A stretch of 64,000 nt of DNA from contig JBGQBO010000006.1 in the NCBI GenBank assembly GCA_041494885.1, positions 1-64,000 on the forward strand. Direction: 5' to 3'. The DNA is from JAIQFV01 sp041494885 (lineage in GTDB: Bacteria > Acidobacteriota > Terriglobia > JAIQFV01). The position numbers and the translations under genes are program-made. Of this stretch, positions 34,186 to 42,052 are shown piece by piece. Under the pieces are notes generated by a model. That model had not been told where the DNA came from. It saw nothing but the letters and a program-made list of their open reading frames with translations, and ran no database searches. Each line of letters starts with the position of its first letter. Within the stretch, counting starts at the first letter, position 1.

Positions 34186-35421
34186 ATGTCAACAAAAGTA
34201 AAAAAGGTGGTGTTAGCATATTCGGGGGGCCTGGACACTTCCATCATTATTCCCTGGTTGAAGGAAAACTATGGCTGCGAAATTGTTGCCATGGCGGCTG
34301 ACGTAGGCCAGGCCGAAGAATTGGAAGGGGTGCGAGAGAAGGCCCTCTCTACGGGTGCTTCGAAGATTTACATCGAAGACCTCCGGGATGAACTGGTTAG
34401 GGATTACATCTGGCCAACCCTGCGCGCAGGCGCCATTTACGAATCCAAGTATCTGCTGGGGACTTCCTTCGCTCGGCCCGCCATTGCAAAGCGCCAGGTG
34501 GAGATCGCCCGAATCGAAGGCGCGGATGCTGTGGCGCATGGGTGCACGGGCAAAGGGAATGACCAGGTGCGCTTTGAATTGACTTACATGGCACTTGCTC
34601 CTCAACTCAAGGTGATCGTCCCGTGGCGGGAGTGGTCGATCCAATCGAGAGAGGATGCGATTGATTATGCGGAAGCCCGGAAAATTCCAATCACGGCGTC
34701 GAAGGAAAAGATTTACAGCCGCGACCGAAATCTCTGGCATGTGTCTCACGAGGGAGGGCGGCTGGAGAACCTGAACAATGACCCTGAAGAATCGATGTGG
34801 ATGATCACGCGGTCTCCGCAGCAGGCTCCGGACCGACCTTCGCGAGTGACCATCGGATTTGAGCATGGAACCCCGGTCAGGGTGAATGGCGAGCTCCTGG
34901 ACCGGGTCGCGCTCCTGGAGGTTCTCAATACCCTGGGGGGTGATCATGCCATCGGACGGACCGACCTGGTTGAGAACCGGCTGGTGGGCATTAAGTCGCG
35001 GGGCTGCTACGAGACCCCAGGCGGCACGCTTTTGCATAACGCCCATCACGAGCTTGAGTCATTGTGCCTTGACCGCGAGACTCTGCATCTCAAGGAGCAG
35101 CTGGCGATCCGGTATGCTGAGCTGGTCTACTATGGCCAGTGGTTTACACCCTTGCGGGAAGCGCTGGATGCCTTTGTGAACGAGACGCAGAAAACAGTGA
35201 CCGGTGAGGTGACCCTGGAGCTTTTCAAGGGAAATGTCGCCGTCATCAAGCGCTCCTCACCGACCTCGCTTTATCGGGAAGACCTTTCCTCCTTCACGAT
35301 GGGCGACACCTACAATCAGAAAGACGCCGAGGGCTTCATCAACTGCCTGGGGCTTCCAATTAGAGTGAAAGCGATGCTGGATGGAAAATCAGAGGAAGTC
35401 AAAGCGACTTATCAAACGTAA
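34186..35421 (+). CDS. argG: Argininosuccinate synthase
   Basis: A 411-residue enzyme that joins citrulline and aspartate with ATP. N-terminal P-loop-like ATP pyrophosphatase motif VVLAYSGGLDTSIIIPWL, then AHGCTGKGNDQVRFE, and the citrulline-binding WHVSHEGGRLEN region; C-terminal GIKSRGCYETPGG. The length fits the type found in most bacteria. Its end overlaps the presumed argH start by 41 bases. A carbamoyltransferase gene (argF) that would make its citrulline substrate is not in the cluster. Confidence 0.97.
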   Translation: MSTKVKKVVLAYSGGLDTSIIIPWLKENYGCEIVAMAADVGQAEELEGVREKALSTGASKIYIEDLRDELVRDYIWPTLRAGAIYESKYLLGTSFARPAIAKRQVEIARIEGADAVAHGCTGKGNDQVRFELTYMALAPQLKVIVPWREWSIQSREDAIDYAEARKIPITASKEKIYSRDRNLWHVSHEGGRLENLNNDPEESMWMITRSPQQAPDRPSRVTIGFEHGTPVRVNGELLDRVALLEVLNTLGGDHAIGRTDLVENRLVGIKSRGCYETPGGTLLHNAHHELESLCLDRETLHLKEQLAIRYAELVYYGQWFTPLREALDAFVNETQKTVTGEVTLELFKGNVAVIKRSSPTSLYREDLSSFTMGDTYNQKDAEGFINCLGLPIRVKAMLDGKSEEVKATYQT

Positions 35422-36823
35422 TTCAACGCGTTCGAGGACCTTGTGGGGGGGCCGTTTCCGGCAGCCCGCGGCGCCGGAGTTTTCCCGGCTGAATGATTCG
35501 TTCCCCTTCGATTACCGGCTTCTCGCGTTCGACATTGAGGGGAGCGTCGCTTATTCAAAGGCGCTTCAACGGGCCAGGCTGCTCAAGAGGAATGAAGGAT
35601 CGGCGATCCGGAGCGCCTTAGGATCTTTATGGCGGGATTGCTGCTCCCAACCTCGACTCCTCCTCAACGCCCTCACAAAATACGAAGATGTACACTCCTT
35701 CGTTGAAGCGAAGCTCATCGAGCGCGTGGGGGAAATGGGGGGCAAAATCCATACCGGTCGAAGCCGGAATGACCAGGTCGCCTTGGACCTTCGCCTCTAC
35801 CTGCGGCACCATTGCCGGCAATTGCAAAAGAAGCTCGCTACTTTGATGGGGGCGTTGCTCACCAATGCACAACGGGATTTGACTGCCATTCTCCCCGGGT
35901 ATACGCATCTGCAGCGAGGCCAGCCGGTGTTGTTGGCGCATTACTGGATGGCATACTTCGAAATGTTTTCGCGGGATTGGGAGCGGATGACATCGACCCA
36001 AAACCGCCTCAACGTAATGCCGCTGGGGTCCGGTGCCCTGGCCGGAGGCGGGTTCCCAATCGATCGGGAGTTTTTGGCCAGGGAATTGGGATTTGAATCG
36101 ATTTCCAGGAACAGTCTCGACGCGGTCAGCGATCGGGATTTTGCCGTGGAAGTCCTCTCTGATTCCTCAATCCTGATGATGCATCTGAGTCGCCTTGCCG
36201 AAGATTTGATCCTCTATTCGACCGCGGAGTTTGATTTTATTGAACTGAGCGATGCCGTCACTTCCGGCAGCAGTCTCATGCCACAAAAGAAGAATCCGGA
36301 TGCTTTGGAGCTGATCCGTGGAAAGACGGGACGGGTCTACGGGAACCTGCACCACCTCCTGGTCACCCTGAAAGCTCTGCCCCTGGCCTACAACAAGGAC
36401 CTCCAAGAGGACAAGGAATGCCTCTTCGATACCATCGAGACGCTCGACCTGGCCTTGGCGGGGATGACTGTGGTTGTCCGGACGCTCAAGGTCAAAGTAA
36501 ACAGTATGCGGGTGGCAGCGGAATCCGGATTCTTGAATGCCACGGATTGCGCCGATTACTTGGTTCGCAAGGGACTCCCCTTCCGGTCGGCGCACGAAGC
36601 GGTCGGCCGAATTGTTCTCCATGCGCTTCGGCGCGAAGTCTCCCTTGAGGAATTAAGCCTGGAAGAATTCAGATCCTTTTCATCATTGTTTGAAGCGGAC
36701 ATTTTTGATGCCCTTAGTTTAAAACGGAGTATCGAGAGCAAATTTCTGAAGGGAGGGACGGCGACAAACCCGGTCAGAAAAGCCATTGAAAATGCCAAAC
36801 GCTATATTGCCCAGATCCAGTAG
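35381..36823 (+). CDS. argH: Argininosuccinate lyase
   Basis: Splits argininosuccinate to arginine and fumarate, the last step of the pathway. Motifs: TLWGGRFRQPAAPEF at the N-terminus, VHSFVEAKLIERVGEMGGKI with HTGRSRNDQVALDLR, the TGYTHLQ-equivalent LPGYTHLQRGQPV, and the fumarase-superfamily signature GSSLMPQKKNPDALELIRGK. The ATG at 35381 overlaps argG by 41 bases and gives about 18 residues more than usual before LWGGRF; a TTG at 35441 would remove them but also almost the whole N-terminus. The length (480) is otherwise normal. Confidence 0.95.
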   Translation: MENQRKSKRLIKRNSTRSRTLWGGRFRQPAAPEFSRLNDSFPFDYRLLAFDIEGSVAYSKALQRARLLKRNEGSAIRSALGSLWRDCCSQPRLLLNALTKYEDVHSFVEAKLIERVGEMGGKIHTGRSRNDQVALDLRLYLRHHCRQLQKKLATLMGALLTNAQRDLTAILPGYTHLQRGQPVLLAHYWMAYFEMFSRDWERMTSTQNRLNVMPLGSGALAGGGFPIDREFLARELGFESISRNSLDAVSDRDFAVEVLSDSSILMMHLSRLAEDLILYSTAEFDFIELSDAVTSGSSLMPQKKNPDALELIRGKTGRVYGNLHHLLVTLKALPLAYNKDLQEDKECLFDTIETLDLALAGMTVVVRTLKVKVNSMRVAAESGFLNATDCADYLVRKGLPFRSAHEAVGRIVLHALRREVSLEELSLEEFRSFSSLFEADIFDALSLKRSIESKFLKGGTATNPVRKAIENAKRYIAQIQ

Positions 36824-36857
36824 TCATCCATCCTGCGAACAGACGCGGGAATTCGCG

Positions 36858-37304
36858 ATGCGCGGCGCGAGGCTTTCCGACGCCTCCGCGATTCAGTCGA
36901 TTATTGATATCTATGCCAGTCAACGGCTGATGCTCCCGCGATCCCTCATGCAAATTTACGAGAACATTCGCGACTTCTGGGTGGTCGAGGACAAGGGCCG
37001 GGTGGTCGGTCTGGGGGCCCTACATTGTTTCTGGGAGGACCTGGCGGAGGTGCGGGCCCTGGCCGTGGCCCCGGCTTACAAGAACTTTGGACTGGGGCGC
37101 GAGATCGTGCTTCGATTGATTGAAGAGGCGCGCACAATGGGGGCAGCCACGGTATTCGCCTTCACATACATTCCTCAATTCTTCTCAAAGTTCGGGTTCG
37201 AGCAAGTGCCTCATAATAGTCTTCCGTTGAAAGTATGGAAAGACTGCATCAACTGCTCTTTTTTCAATAGTTGTAACGAGATCGCCATGATTAAGAAGTT
37301 GTGA
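36858..37304 (+). CDS. Short ArgA-like N-acetyltransferase (GNAT)
   Basis: A GNAT-fold acetyltransferase of about 148 residues, of the short stand-alone kind that makes N-acetylglutamate in several bacteria without classical ArgA. Seen features: RLSDASAIQSIIDIYA, LPRSLMQIYENIRDFWV, ALHCFWEDLAEVRALAV, the acetyl-CoA loop YKNFGLGREIV, and the C-terminal Cys-containing KVWKDCINCSFFNSC. The last is a hallmark I recall for this ArgA-type group. Upstream in-frame starts exist at 36786 (TTG) and 36792 (ATG), overlapping argH; 36858 was chosen because it gives the family's N-terminus. Its place inside the arginine cluster supports the role. Confidence 0.85.
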   Translation: MRGARLSDASAIQSIIDIYASQRLMLPRSLMQIYENIRDFWVVEDKGRVVGLGALHCFWEDLAEVRALAVAPAYKNFGLGREIVLRLIEEARTMGAATVFAFTYIPQFFSKFGFEQVPHNSLPLKVWKDCINCSFFNSCNEIAMIKKL

Positions 37305-37411
37305 GGGACGAGACTGCCTCCCCCGAGGTCCGCCTTGGAGTTTTATGCCCCGTGCATGTTTTCTCTTTACAAATATCAATTCCTCGCCATAATTCATTCT
37401 CTCGTACCCGT

Positions 37412-39466
37412 ATGAAAGCAATCAAATTTCAATTTCTTCTAACAGGATTTTTCCTGGTTTCTTTATTTTGTCCCGTCGCATCCTCCGCCCAATGGCGATC
37501 TTTGGGCCCTTTTGGGGGCGATGTGCGGTCGTTGGTTCAGGATCCCAATCGACCCCAGCGTCTATATCTTGGGACCGTGGACAGTCAAATTTTCATCTCC
37601 ACGAACGAGGGTGCCCGCTGGGAACGTATAACTGCTGTCGCGCCGACGCCGGATCTCATTGTGGATCACATTGTGGTCGACCCCACCGATTCCGATCGTC
37701 TTTATGCTGGAGTGTGGTCGGTCACAAGTAATGACGAGGGTGGAATATTTCTCAGCCTCGACGCCGGGCGGACGTGGAAGGAATTGCCGGACATGAAAGG
37801 ACAGTCCGTGCGCGCCTTGGCGATGTCGGCCAGCAATCACCAACTCCTTGTGGCCGGCACGCTCCAGGGAGTATTTGAAACTACGGACAGCGGACAGTCT
37901 TGGAAGCGAATTTCTCCCTCGCATCACGCGGAGATTCGAAATGTAGAATCCATCGCGGTCGACCCCAGGGATCCTCAGATCATTTACGCGGGCACGTGGC
38001 ACTTGCCCTGGAAGACCACCGATGGAGGAAATTCCTGGTTTCAGATTCATCGCGGGATGATCGAAGATTCGGACGTCTTCGCGATCTTCATCCACCCCAC
38101 CCTCCCTGACAGCGTTCTTCTCAGCGCTTGTAGCGGGATTTATGAAACCAGCACCGGAGGAAGCCTCTGGTCGAAGTTCAAAGGAATCCCTCCATCCAGT
38201 CGTCGGACTCGCTCCATCGTGGCCGATCCCAACGACCCCAAAGTCATTTATGCCGGCACAACGGAGGGTTTGTGGAAGACGACGGATGGGGGCGTCAGCT
38301 GGAATCGCATGACCGCCCGCACCCTCACCGTTAACTCCATTGTCCTCGATTCCCGGGATCATTCCAGAATCCTGCTGGCGACCGATGATTCGGGGATTTT
38401 GTTGAGCACCAATGGGGGCCGACAGTTCATTCCCATCAATGACGGATTCACCAGCCGCGCTGTCTCCTCCGTGCTCTTCGACCGCCAGACACGGGGAAGA
38501 ATTTATGTCGGAGTTTTATATGATTCCGAAAATGGGGGGGTGTTCCGGACAGAGGATGGAGGTCTCTCCTGGCGACAAACCATTGATGGATTGACCACCA
38601 CGGACGTGTATACCCTTTTCCAATCTCCATCAGATCCCTCCCTTTGGGCTGGAACTTCGGAGGGAGCTTTTGTGCTGACCTCCTCAACGGGTCGTTGGAA
38701 ACGTGCGGATCGGGTGGTGGGATCCCGGGCAGTGCCTTCGAATCCACCCCGCTCGGCCCCCGGAGCAACGTCAGGATTGGGTGGGGTGACGGGCTTTTCG
38801 GGGGACCCGTCTCCCGGTCGACCGTTCTATGCCGTATCTCAGCGAGGACTCTTTGTTTCGCGCGATGCGGGCGCGAACTGGAAGCCGCTTGCGCTTCCCG
38901 CCGTTGGCGGCAGAGGGTCCACCGTCCTTGCTCTGACGGATGGACGAATCATTTACGGCAGCTCCTCCGGTCTGCTCTTCTCAAAGGATCGGGGTATACA
39001 CTGGAACGTGATCCCTCTTGAAGAGGGTCCAATTCCCGTTCATTTCATTGCTGCCCTTCCGGACGATGAAGAGGTGGTTCTGGTGGGAACGGGACGAGGC
39101 GTGTACCGGTCGATCGATGGCGGAGCGACCTGGGCTCGCTCGGGGATCGGCTTGCCCCGCTCGGATATTGGGGATATTCGTTTCGACATCCACCGCGGAA
39201 TTGAAATTTATGTGACCGAATCCCATTGGGGTTCGATCTATCATTCGGCAGATCGGGGGGAAACCTGGAATTTGATCAGCCCCCAGGCCGGATGGGGGCT
39301 GAAGTTCCGGTCCATTTTACCGGACCCTCTCGACCCATCACGCGTCTACGCCTTGTTCTTCCGGGAAGGATTGTACTGGTTAGACGCCGGAACTTTTTCA
39401 AAATCGAAGAACCCACTTTTAGGCGATCGCAGGAGCGAGCTGAACCTTCATGACCGGGCCAAGTGA
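37412..39466 (+). CDS. Exported BNR/sortilin-type beta-propeller protein
   Basis: A 684-residue protein with a signal peptide (MKAIKFQFLLTGFF start, cleavage near VASSA) followed by many repeats of a BNR/sortilin-like blade. Each repeat has an Asp-box-like core such as SLDAGRTWKEL, TTDGGNSWFQI, TTDGGVSWNRM, TEDGGLSWRQT, SRDAGANWKPL, SIDGGATWARS and SADRGETWNLI, alternating with DPNDPKVIYAGTTEGLWK-like strands. It is probably periplasmic or surface-exposed, and may bind sugars or proteins; function unknown. The frame is open from 37301, where a GTG overlaps the GNAT stop, but the ATG at 37412 gives a clean signal peptide. It lies inside the arginine cluster and overlaps argJ by 17 bases, which is odd for an exported protein. 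Confidence 0.85.
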   Translation: MKAIKFQFLLTGFFLVSLFCPVASSAQWRSLGPFGGDVRSLVQDPNRPQRLYLGTVDSQIFISTNEGARWERITAVAPTPDLIVDHIVVDPTDSDRLYAGVWSVTSNDEGGIFLSLDAGRTWKELPDMKGQSVRALAMSASNHQLLVAGTLQGVFETTDSGQSWKRISPSHHAEIRNVESIAVDPRDPQIIYAGTWHLPWKTTDGGNSWFQIHRGMIEDSDVFAIFIHPTLPDSVLLSACSGIYETSTGGSLWSKFKGIPPSSRRTRSIVADPNDPKVIYAGTTEGLWKTTDGGVSWNRMTARTLTVNSIVLDSRDHSRILLATDDSGILLSTNGGRQFIPINDGFTSRAVSSVLFDRQTRGRIYVGVLYDSENGGVFRTEDGGLSWRQTIDGLTTTDVYTLFQSPSDPSLWAGTSEGAFVLTSSTGRWKRADRVVGSRAVPSNPPRSAPGATSGLGGVTGFSGDPSPGRPFYAVSQRGLFVSRDAGANWKPLALPAVGGRGSTVLALTDGRIIYGSSSGLLFSKDRGIHWNVIPLEEGPIPVHFIAALPDDEEVVLVGTGRGVYRSIDGGATWARSGIGLPRSDIGDIRFDIHRGIEIYVTESHWGSIYHSADRGETWNLISPQAGWGLKFRSILPDPLDPSRVYALFFREGLYWLDAGTFSKSKNPLLGDRRSELNLHDRAK

Positions 39467-40682
39467 TCGTTGGATGGAAATTGAAGGGGGTGTGACCACA
39501 CCTCTCAAGTACAAAGCCGCTGCCCTCGCCGCAGGAATCAAACCCGGCTCGCAGAAGAAGGATCTGGCAATCTTGTTCAGTGAATTGCCTGCGTTGGGGG
39601 CCGCGCTGTTCACGCGAAACCGCGTCGCGGCCGCGCCCGTGTTGATTTCGCGCAGACTCCTTTTGGAGGGGCGGGGACGGGTGCGAGCCCTTATTGTGAA
39701 TTCTGGAAATGCCAATGCTTGCACGGGAAAGCGTGGCCTGCAAGACGCTGAGCGCATGGCCCGGATGGCAGCGGGTGCTTTGAAGATTCCCAAAGGTTCT
39801 GCCCTCGTCGCCTCGACTGGAGTGATCGGCCTGGCACTTCCCATGGATCGGATCACGCGCGGTATCCCGAAGGTTGTCGAGCGGCTTTCAAATCACGGAG
39901 GTCCTGATTTTTCTGAGGCCATTCTTACTACGGATACGCGGAAGAAGAATTGCGTCGTTCGCTCGCGGCTGGGGGGTCGAGCGGTCGCCATTGCCGGGAC
40001 CGCCAAAGGCGCCGGTATGATTCAGCCGCGCCTGGCGACCATGTTGGCTTTTCTCACGACGGATGCAAGCCTCTCCCTCTCCCTTTTGAAAGAAGCGCTG
40101 CGCCTGGCCGCGGAGGTTTCCTTTAACCGGGTCACGGTGGACGGCGATACGTCAACCAACGACTCGCTCTTTCTGCTGGCGAACGGGGCGAATGGTGCAC
40201 CCACGATTTCGAGGAAAGGTCGTTCGTTCAACCATTTTTTGCAGGGGCTCCTCCACGTGTGTACTTCGCTGGCCCAGAAAATTGCCCGTGATGGCGAGGG
40301 AGCATCGAAGTTTATTTCAGTCAACGTCAACGGAGGCCGGACATCCCTTGAGTGTGAACGGGTCGCCCGGAGCATTGCGAACTCCTCGCTTGTCAAGACG
40401 GCGATTGCCGGGGCCGATGCCAATTGGGGGCGCATCATTTGCGCTGCCGGCTATTCAGGAGTTCCCCTGAACCCGGAGCGAGTGGACATCTCTTTGAACG
40501 GCCTTCAGGTTTGTCGCCGCGGTCAACCGACGCGCTTTGACGAAGTGCGCGCCAAGGAATTGCTGCAAAACCCGGAGATCCAGATCGATGTCCGCCTTGG
40601 ACAGGGGCACCACTCAGCTACAGTTTGGACTTGCGATTTGACCGAAGATTACATCAGAATAAACGCCTTATACCGAACCTGA
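39450..40682 (+). CDS. argJ: Glutamate N-acetyltransferase / ornithine acetyltransferase
   Basis: A 410-residue autoprocessing Ntn-hydrolase-like enzyme that moves the acetyl group from N-acetylornithine to glutamate, making the pathway cyclic. The self-cleavage and nucleophile Thr is in PRLATMLAFLTTDA, preceded by the oxyanion-type KGAGMIQ; other motifs are ALIVNSGNANACTG, STGVIGLALPMD and TVDGDTSTNDS. With ArgJ present, the ArgA-like GNAT would only need to prime the cycle. Whether it is mono- or bifunctional cannot be told from sequence. It starts inside the end of the BNR gene. Confidence 0.96.
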   Translation: MTGPSDRWMEIEGGVTTPLKYKAAALAAGIKPGSQKKDLAILFSELPALGAALFTRNRVAAAPVLISRRLLLEGRGRVRALIVNSGNANACTGKRGLQDAERMARMAAGALKIPKGSALVASTGVIGLALPMDRITRGIPKVVERLSNHGGPDFSEAILTTDTRKKNCVVRSRLGGRAVAIAGTAKGAGMIQPRLATMLAFLTTDASLSLSLLKEALRLAAEVSFNRVTVDGDTSTNDSLFLLANGANGAPTISRKGRSFNHFLQGLLHVCTSLAQKIARDGEGASKFISVNVNGGRTSLECERVARSIANSSLVKTAIAGADANWGRIICAAGYSGVPLNPERVDISLNGLQVCRRGQPTRFDEVRAKELLQNPEIQIDVRLGQGHHSATVWTCDLTEDYIRINALYRT

Positions 40683-40779
40683 TTTGTCTCGGCGCTCCTA
40701 GCGCCTCCGCGGCGGTTGCCGGTTTGGGATTTATCTTAATCATGAGGGTGGCCATGATGGAAAGCGAAGTGTCGATATC

Positions 40780-41313
40780 ATGCCGAAATCTAAAATACTC
40801 AACTCGAAAAAGGTCTTTACAGGACGGACGATCGAGCTGGTTCAAGATTATGTCGTTGAACCCAGCGGCCGCTCGACCACACGGGAGGTGGTTCGCCATC
40901 CCCCCGCCGTCGTCATCCTGCCCATGATCAACAAGAGCGAAATCGTCCTCATTCGTCAGTACCGCTATGCGGTGGATGATTTTCTGTGGGAACTTCCTGC
41001 GGGGAGTGTTGAGAATGGGGAGACCATTCTCCAGGCTGGAGGCCGGGAGTTGGAGGAGGAAACCGGCTATCGTGCGGGTGCGGTATCGGAACTGGCCAAG
41101 TTCTATTCAGCGCCCGGATTTACGGATGAACAGATGCATCTGCTTGTCGCCTCCCAACTGACAAAGGCCGAGGCGCATCCCGACAGTGACGAGAGCATTG
41201 AATGCCATTGCATTTCGCGGGAGAAGGTCTTCGCCATGTTGTTTGGAGGCGACATCATCGACGCCAAGACCATTGCCGGGCTCTTGCTGGCGAAATCCAA
41301 GTTGAACCTGTGA
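40780..41313 (+). CDS. Nudix hydrolase, ADP-ribose pyrophosphatase-like
   Basis: A 177-residue Nudix enzyme. The full Nudix box is present: G of AGSVENGETI, then QAGGRELEEETGY, matching GX5EX7REUXEEXGU. The preceding VVILPMINKSEIVLIRQYRY and following FYSAPGFTDEQMHLLVA are typical of the ADP-ribose pyrophosphatase (NudF/YqkG) subgroup, with the EQ and proline features that set ADP-ribose preference. It would clear ADP-ribose or related nucleoside diphosphate sugars in the cytoplasm. It starts about 100 bases after argJ and may be the last gene of that transcript. Confidence 0.9.
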   Translation: MPKSKILNSKKVFTGRTIELVQDYVVEPSGRSTTREVVRHPPAVVILPMINKSEIVLIRQYRYAVDDFLWELPAGSVENGETILQAGGRELEEETGYRAGAVSELAKFYSAPGFTDEQMHLLVASQLTKAEAHPDSDESIECHCISREKVFAMLFGGDIIDAKTIAGLLLAKSKLNL

Positions 41314-42052
41314 GCAACGGTGCTTGCAAGGACTTCCGAAGCCCTGGCGGGAGACCATGAGGCCGATCAGGAAATCAATGACTCGTTCGGGCGATAAGGG
41401 GGCCATGCATGATTAACCTCCCTATAGCGAAGAGGGAGTAGATTTGACGGTGATTCGTTGGACGCTTTCCCTCACTTCAGCGGAGCGTTTGGAGGTCCTC
41501 CAACAGAATGCTCAGTCCCTTCTGAGGCTGCGTGACGACACATCCATAACCTGATTTTCTCGAAACCCTGCGAACTCTCCCGCCCCATCAGGTGGATTTT
41601 GCCCATCGTCAGCGGTGTGTGTGCGGTACTCCATGGCCCCCCATTGCCACTTTAGATTGGATTGCGTCCACTCGATCTCCTGCTGAAGATTGGTCTTGTC
41701 AGTTGACGAAACGGTCCTGAATCCTGACACTCGGATCCGGACCTCAATCGAAACTGCCCGGACCAAAGACAAGACCATGAACTTCATGCTGCCACAAAGC
41801 GTGCAGTAAAGATCCTGAGCGTAAGCGGTCAATTAAAGAAGGCTCGCCGCGATCGTGAGAGCGCCCAGCACTGGCTGAACTCTATTCCTCACCGCGTTGT
41901 TGGCACCCTCCCCGGCAGGCTGCACCGCCGGGCCCGCGGTCCCCTTTTTTGACAATCATGCCAATTCAACTTATAATCACCCATTTATGAAAGCGGCCGC
42001 AGAGTTCGCTATCAGGCCGCCACTTTAATCGCGGAGCGGGTAGAGCCTTCGG
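41314..42052. other. Intergenic region before uvrA
   Basis: This 739-base stretch holds no gene I can support. A 106-codon frame on the minus strand (41512-41832) has no recognisable domain and no ribosome-binding site. A small hairpin (CCTCCC...GAGGGAG) is at about 41421-41440. The only strong signal is the uvrA promoter at 41949-41977. Confidence 0.5.
41949..41977 (+). promoter_or_regulatory. Perfect consensus sigma70 promoter of uvrA
   Basis: TTGACA (41949-41954), a 17-base spacer and TATAAT (41972-41977): both boxes and the spacing match the sigma70 consensus exactly. The start point would be near 41984, leaving a leader of about 70 bases. No LexA-like palindrome was recognised. Confidence 0.88.

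Noticed and set aside
41512..41832. 106-codon frame on the minus strand before uvrA
   Set aside because: No domain, no ribosome-binding site, unusual composition; not supported as a gene.
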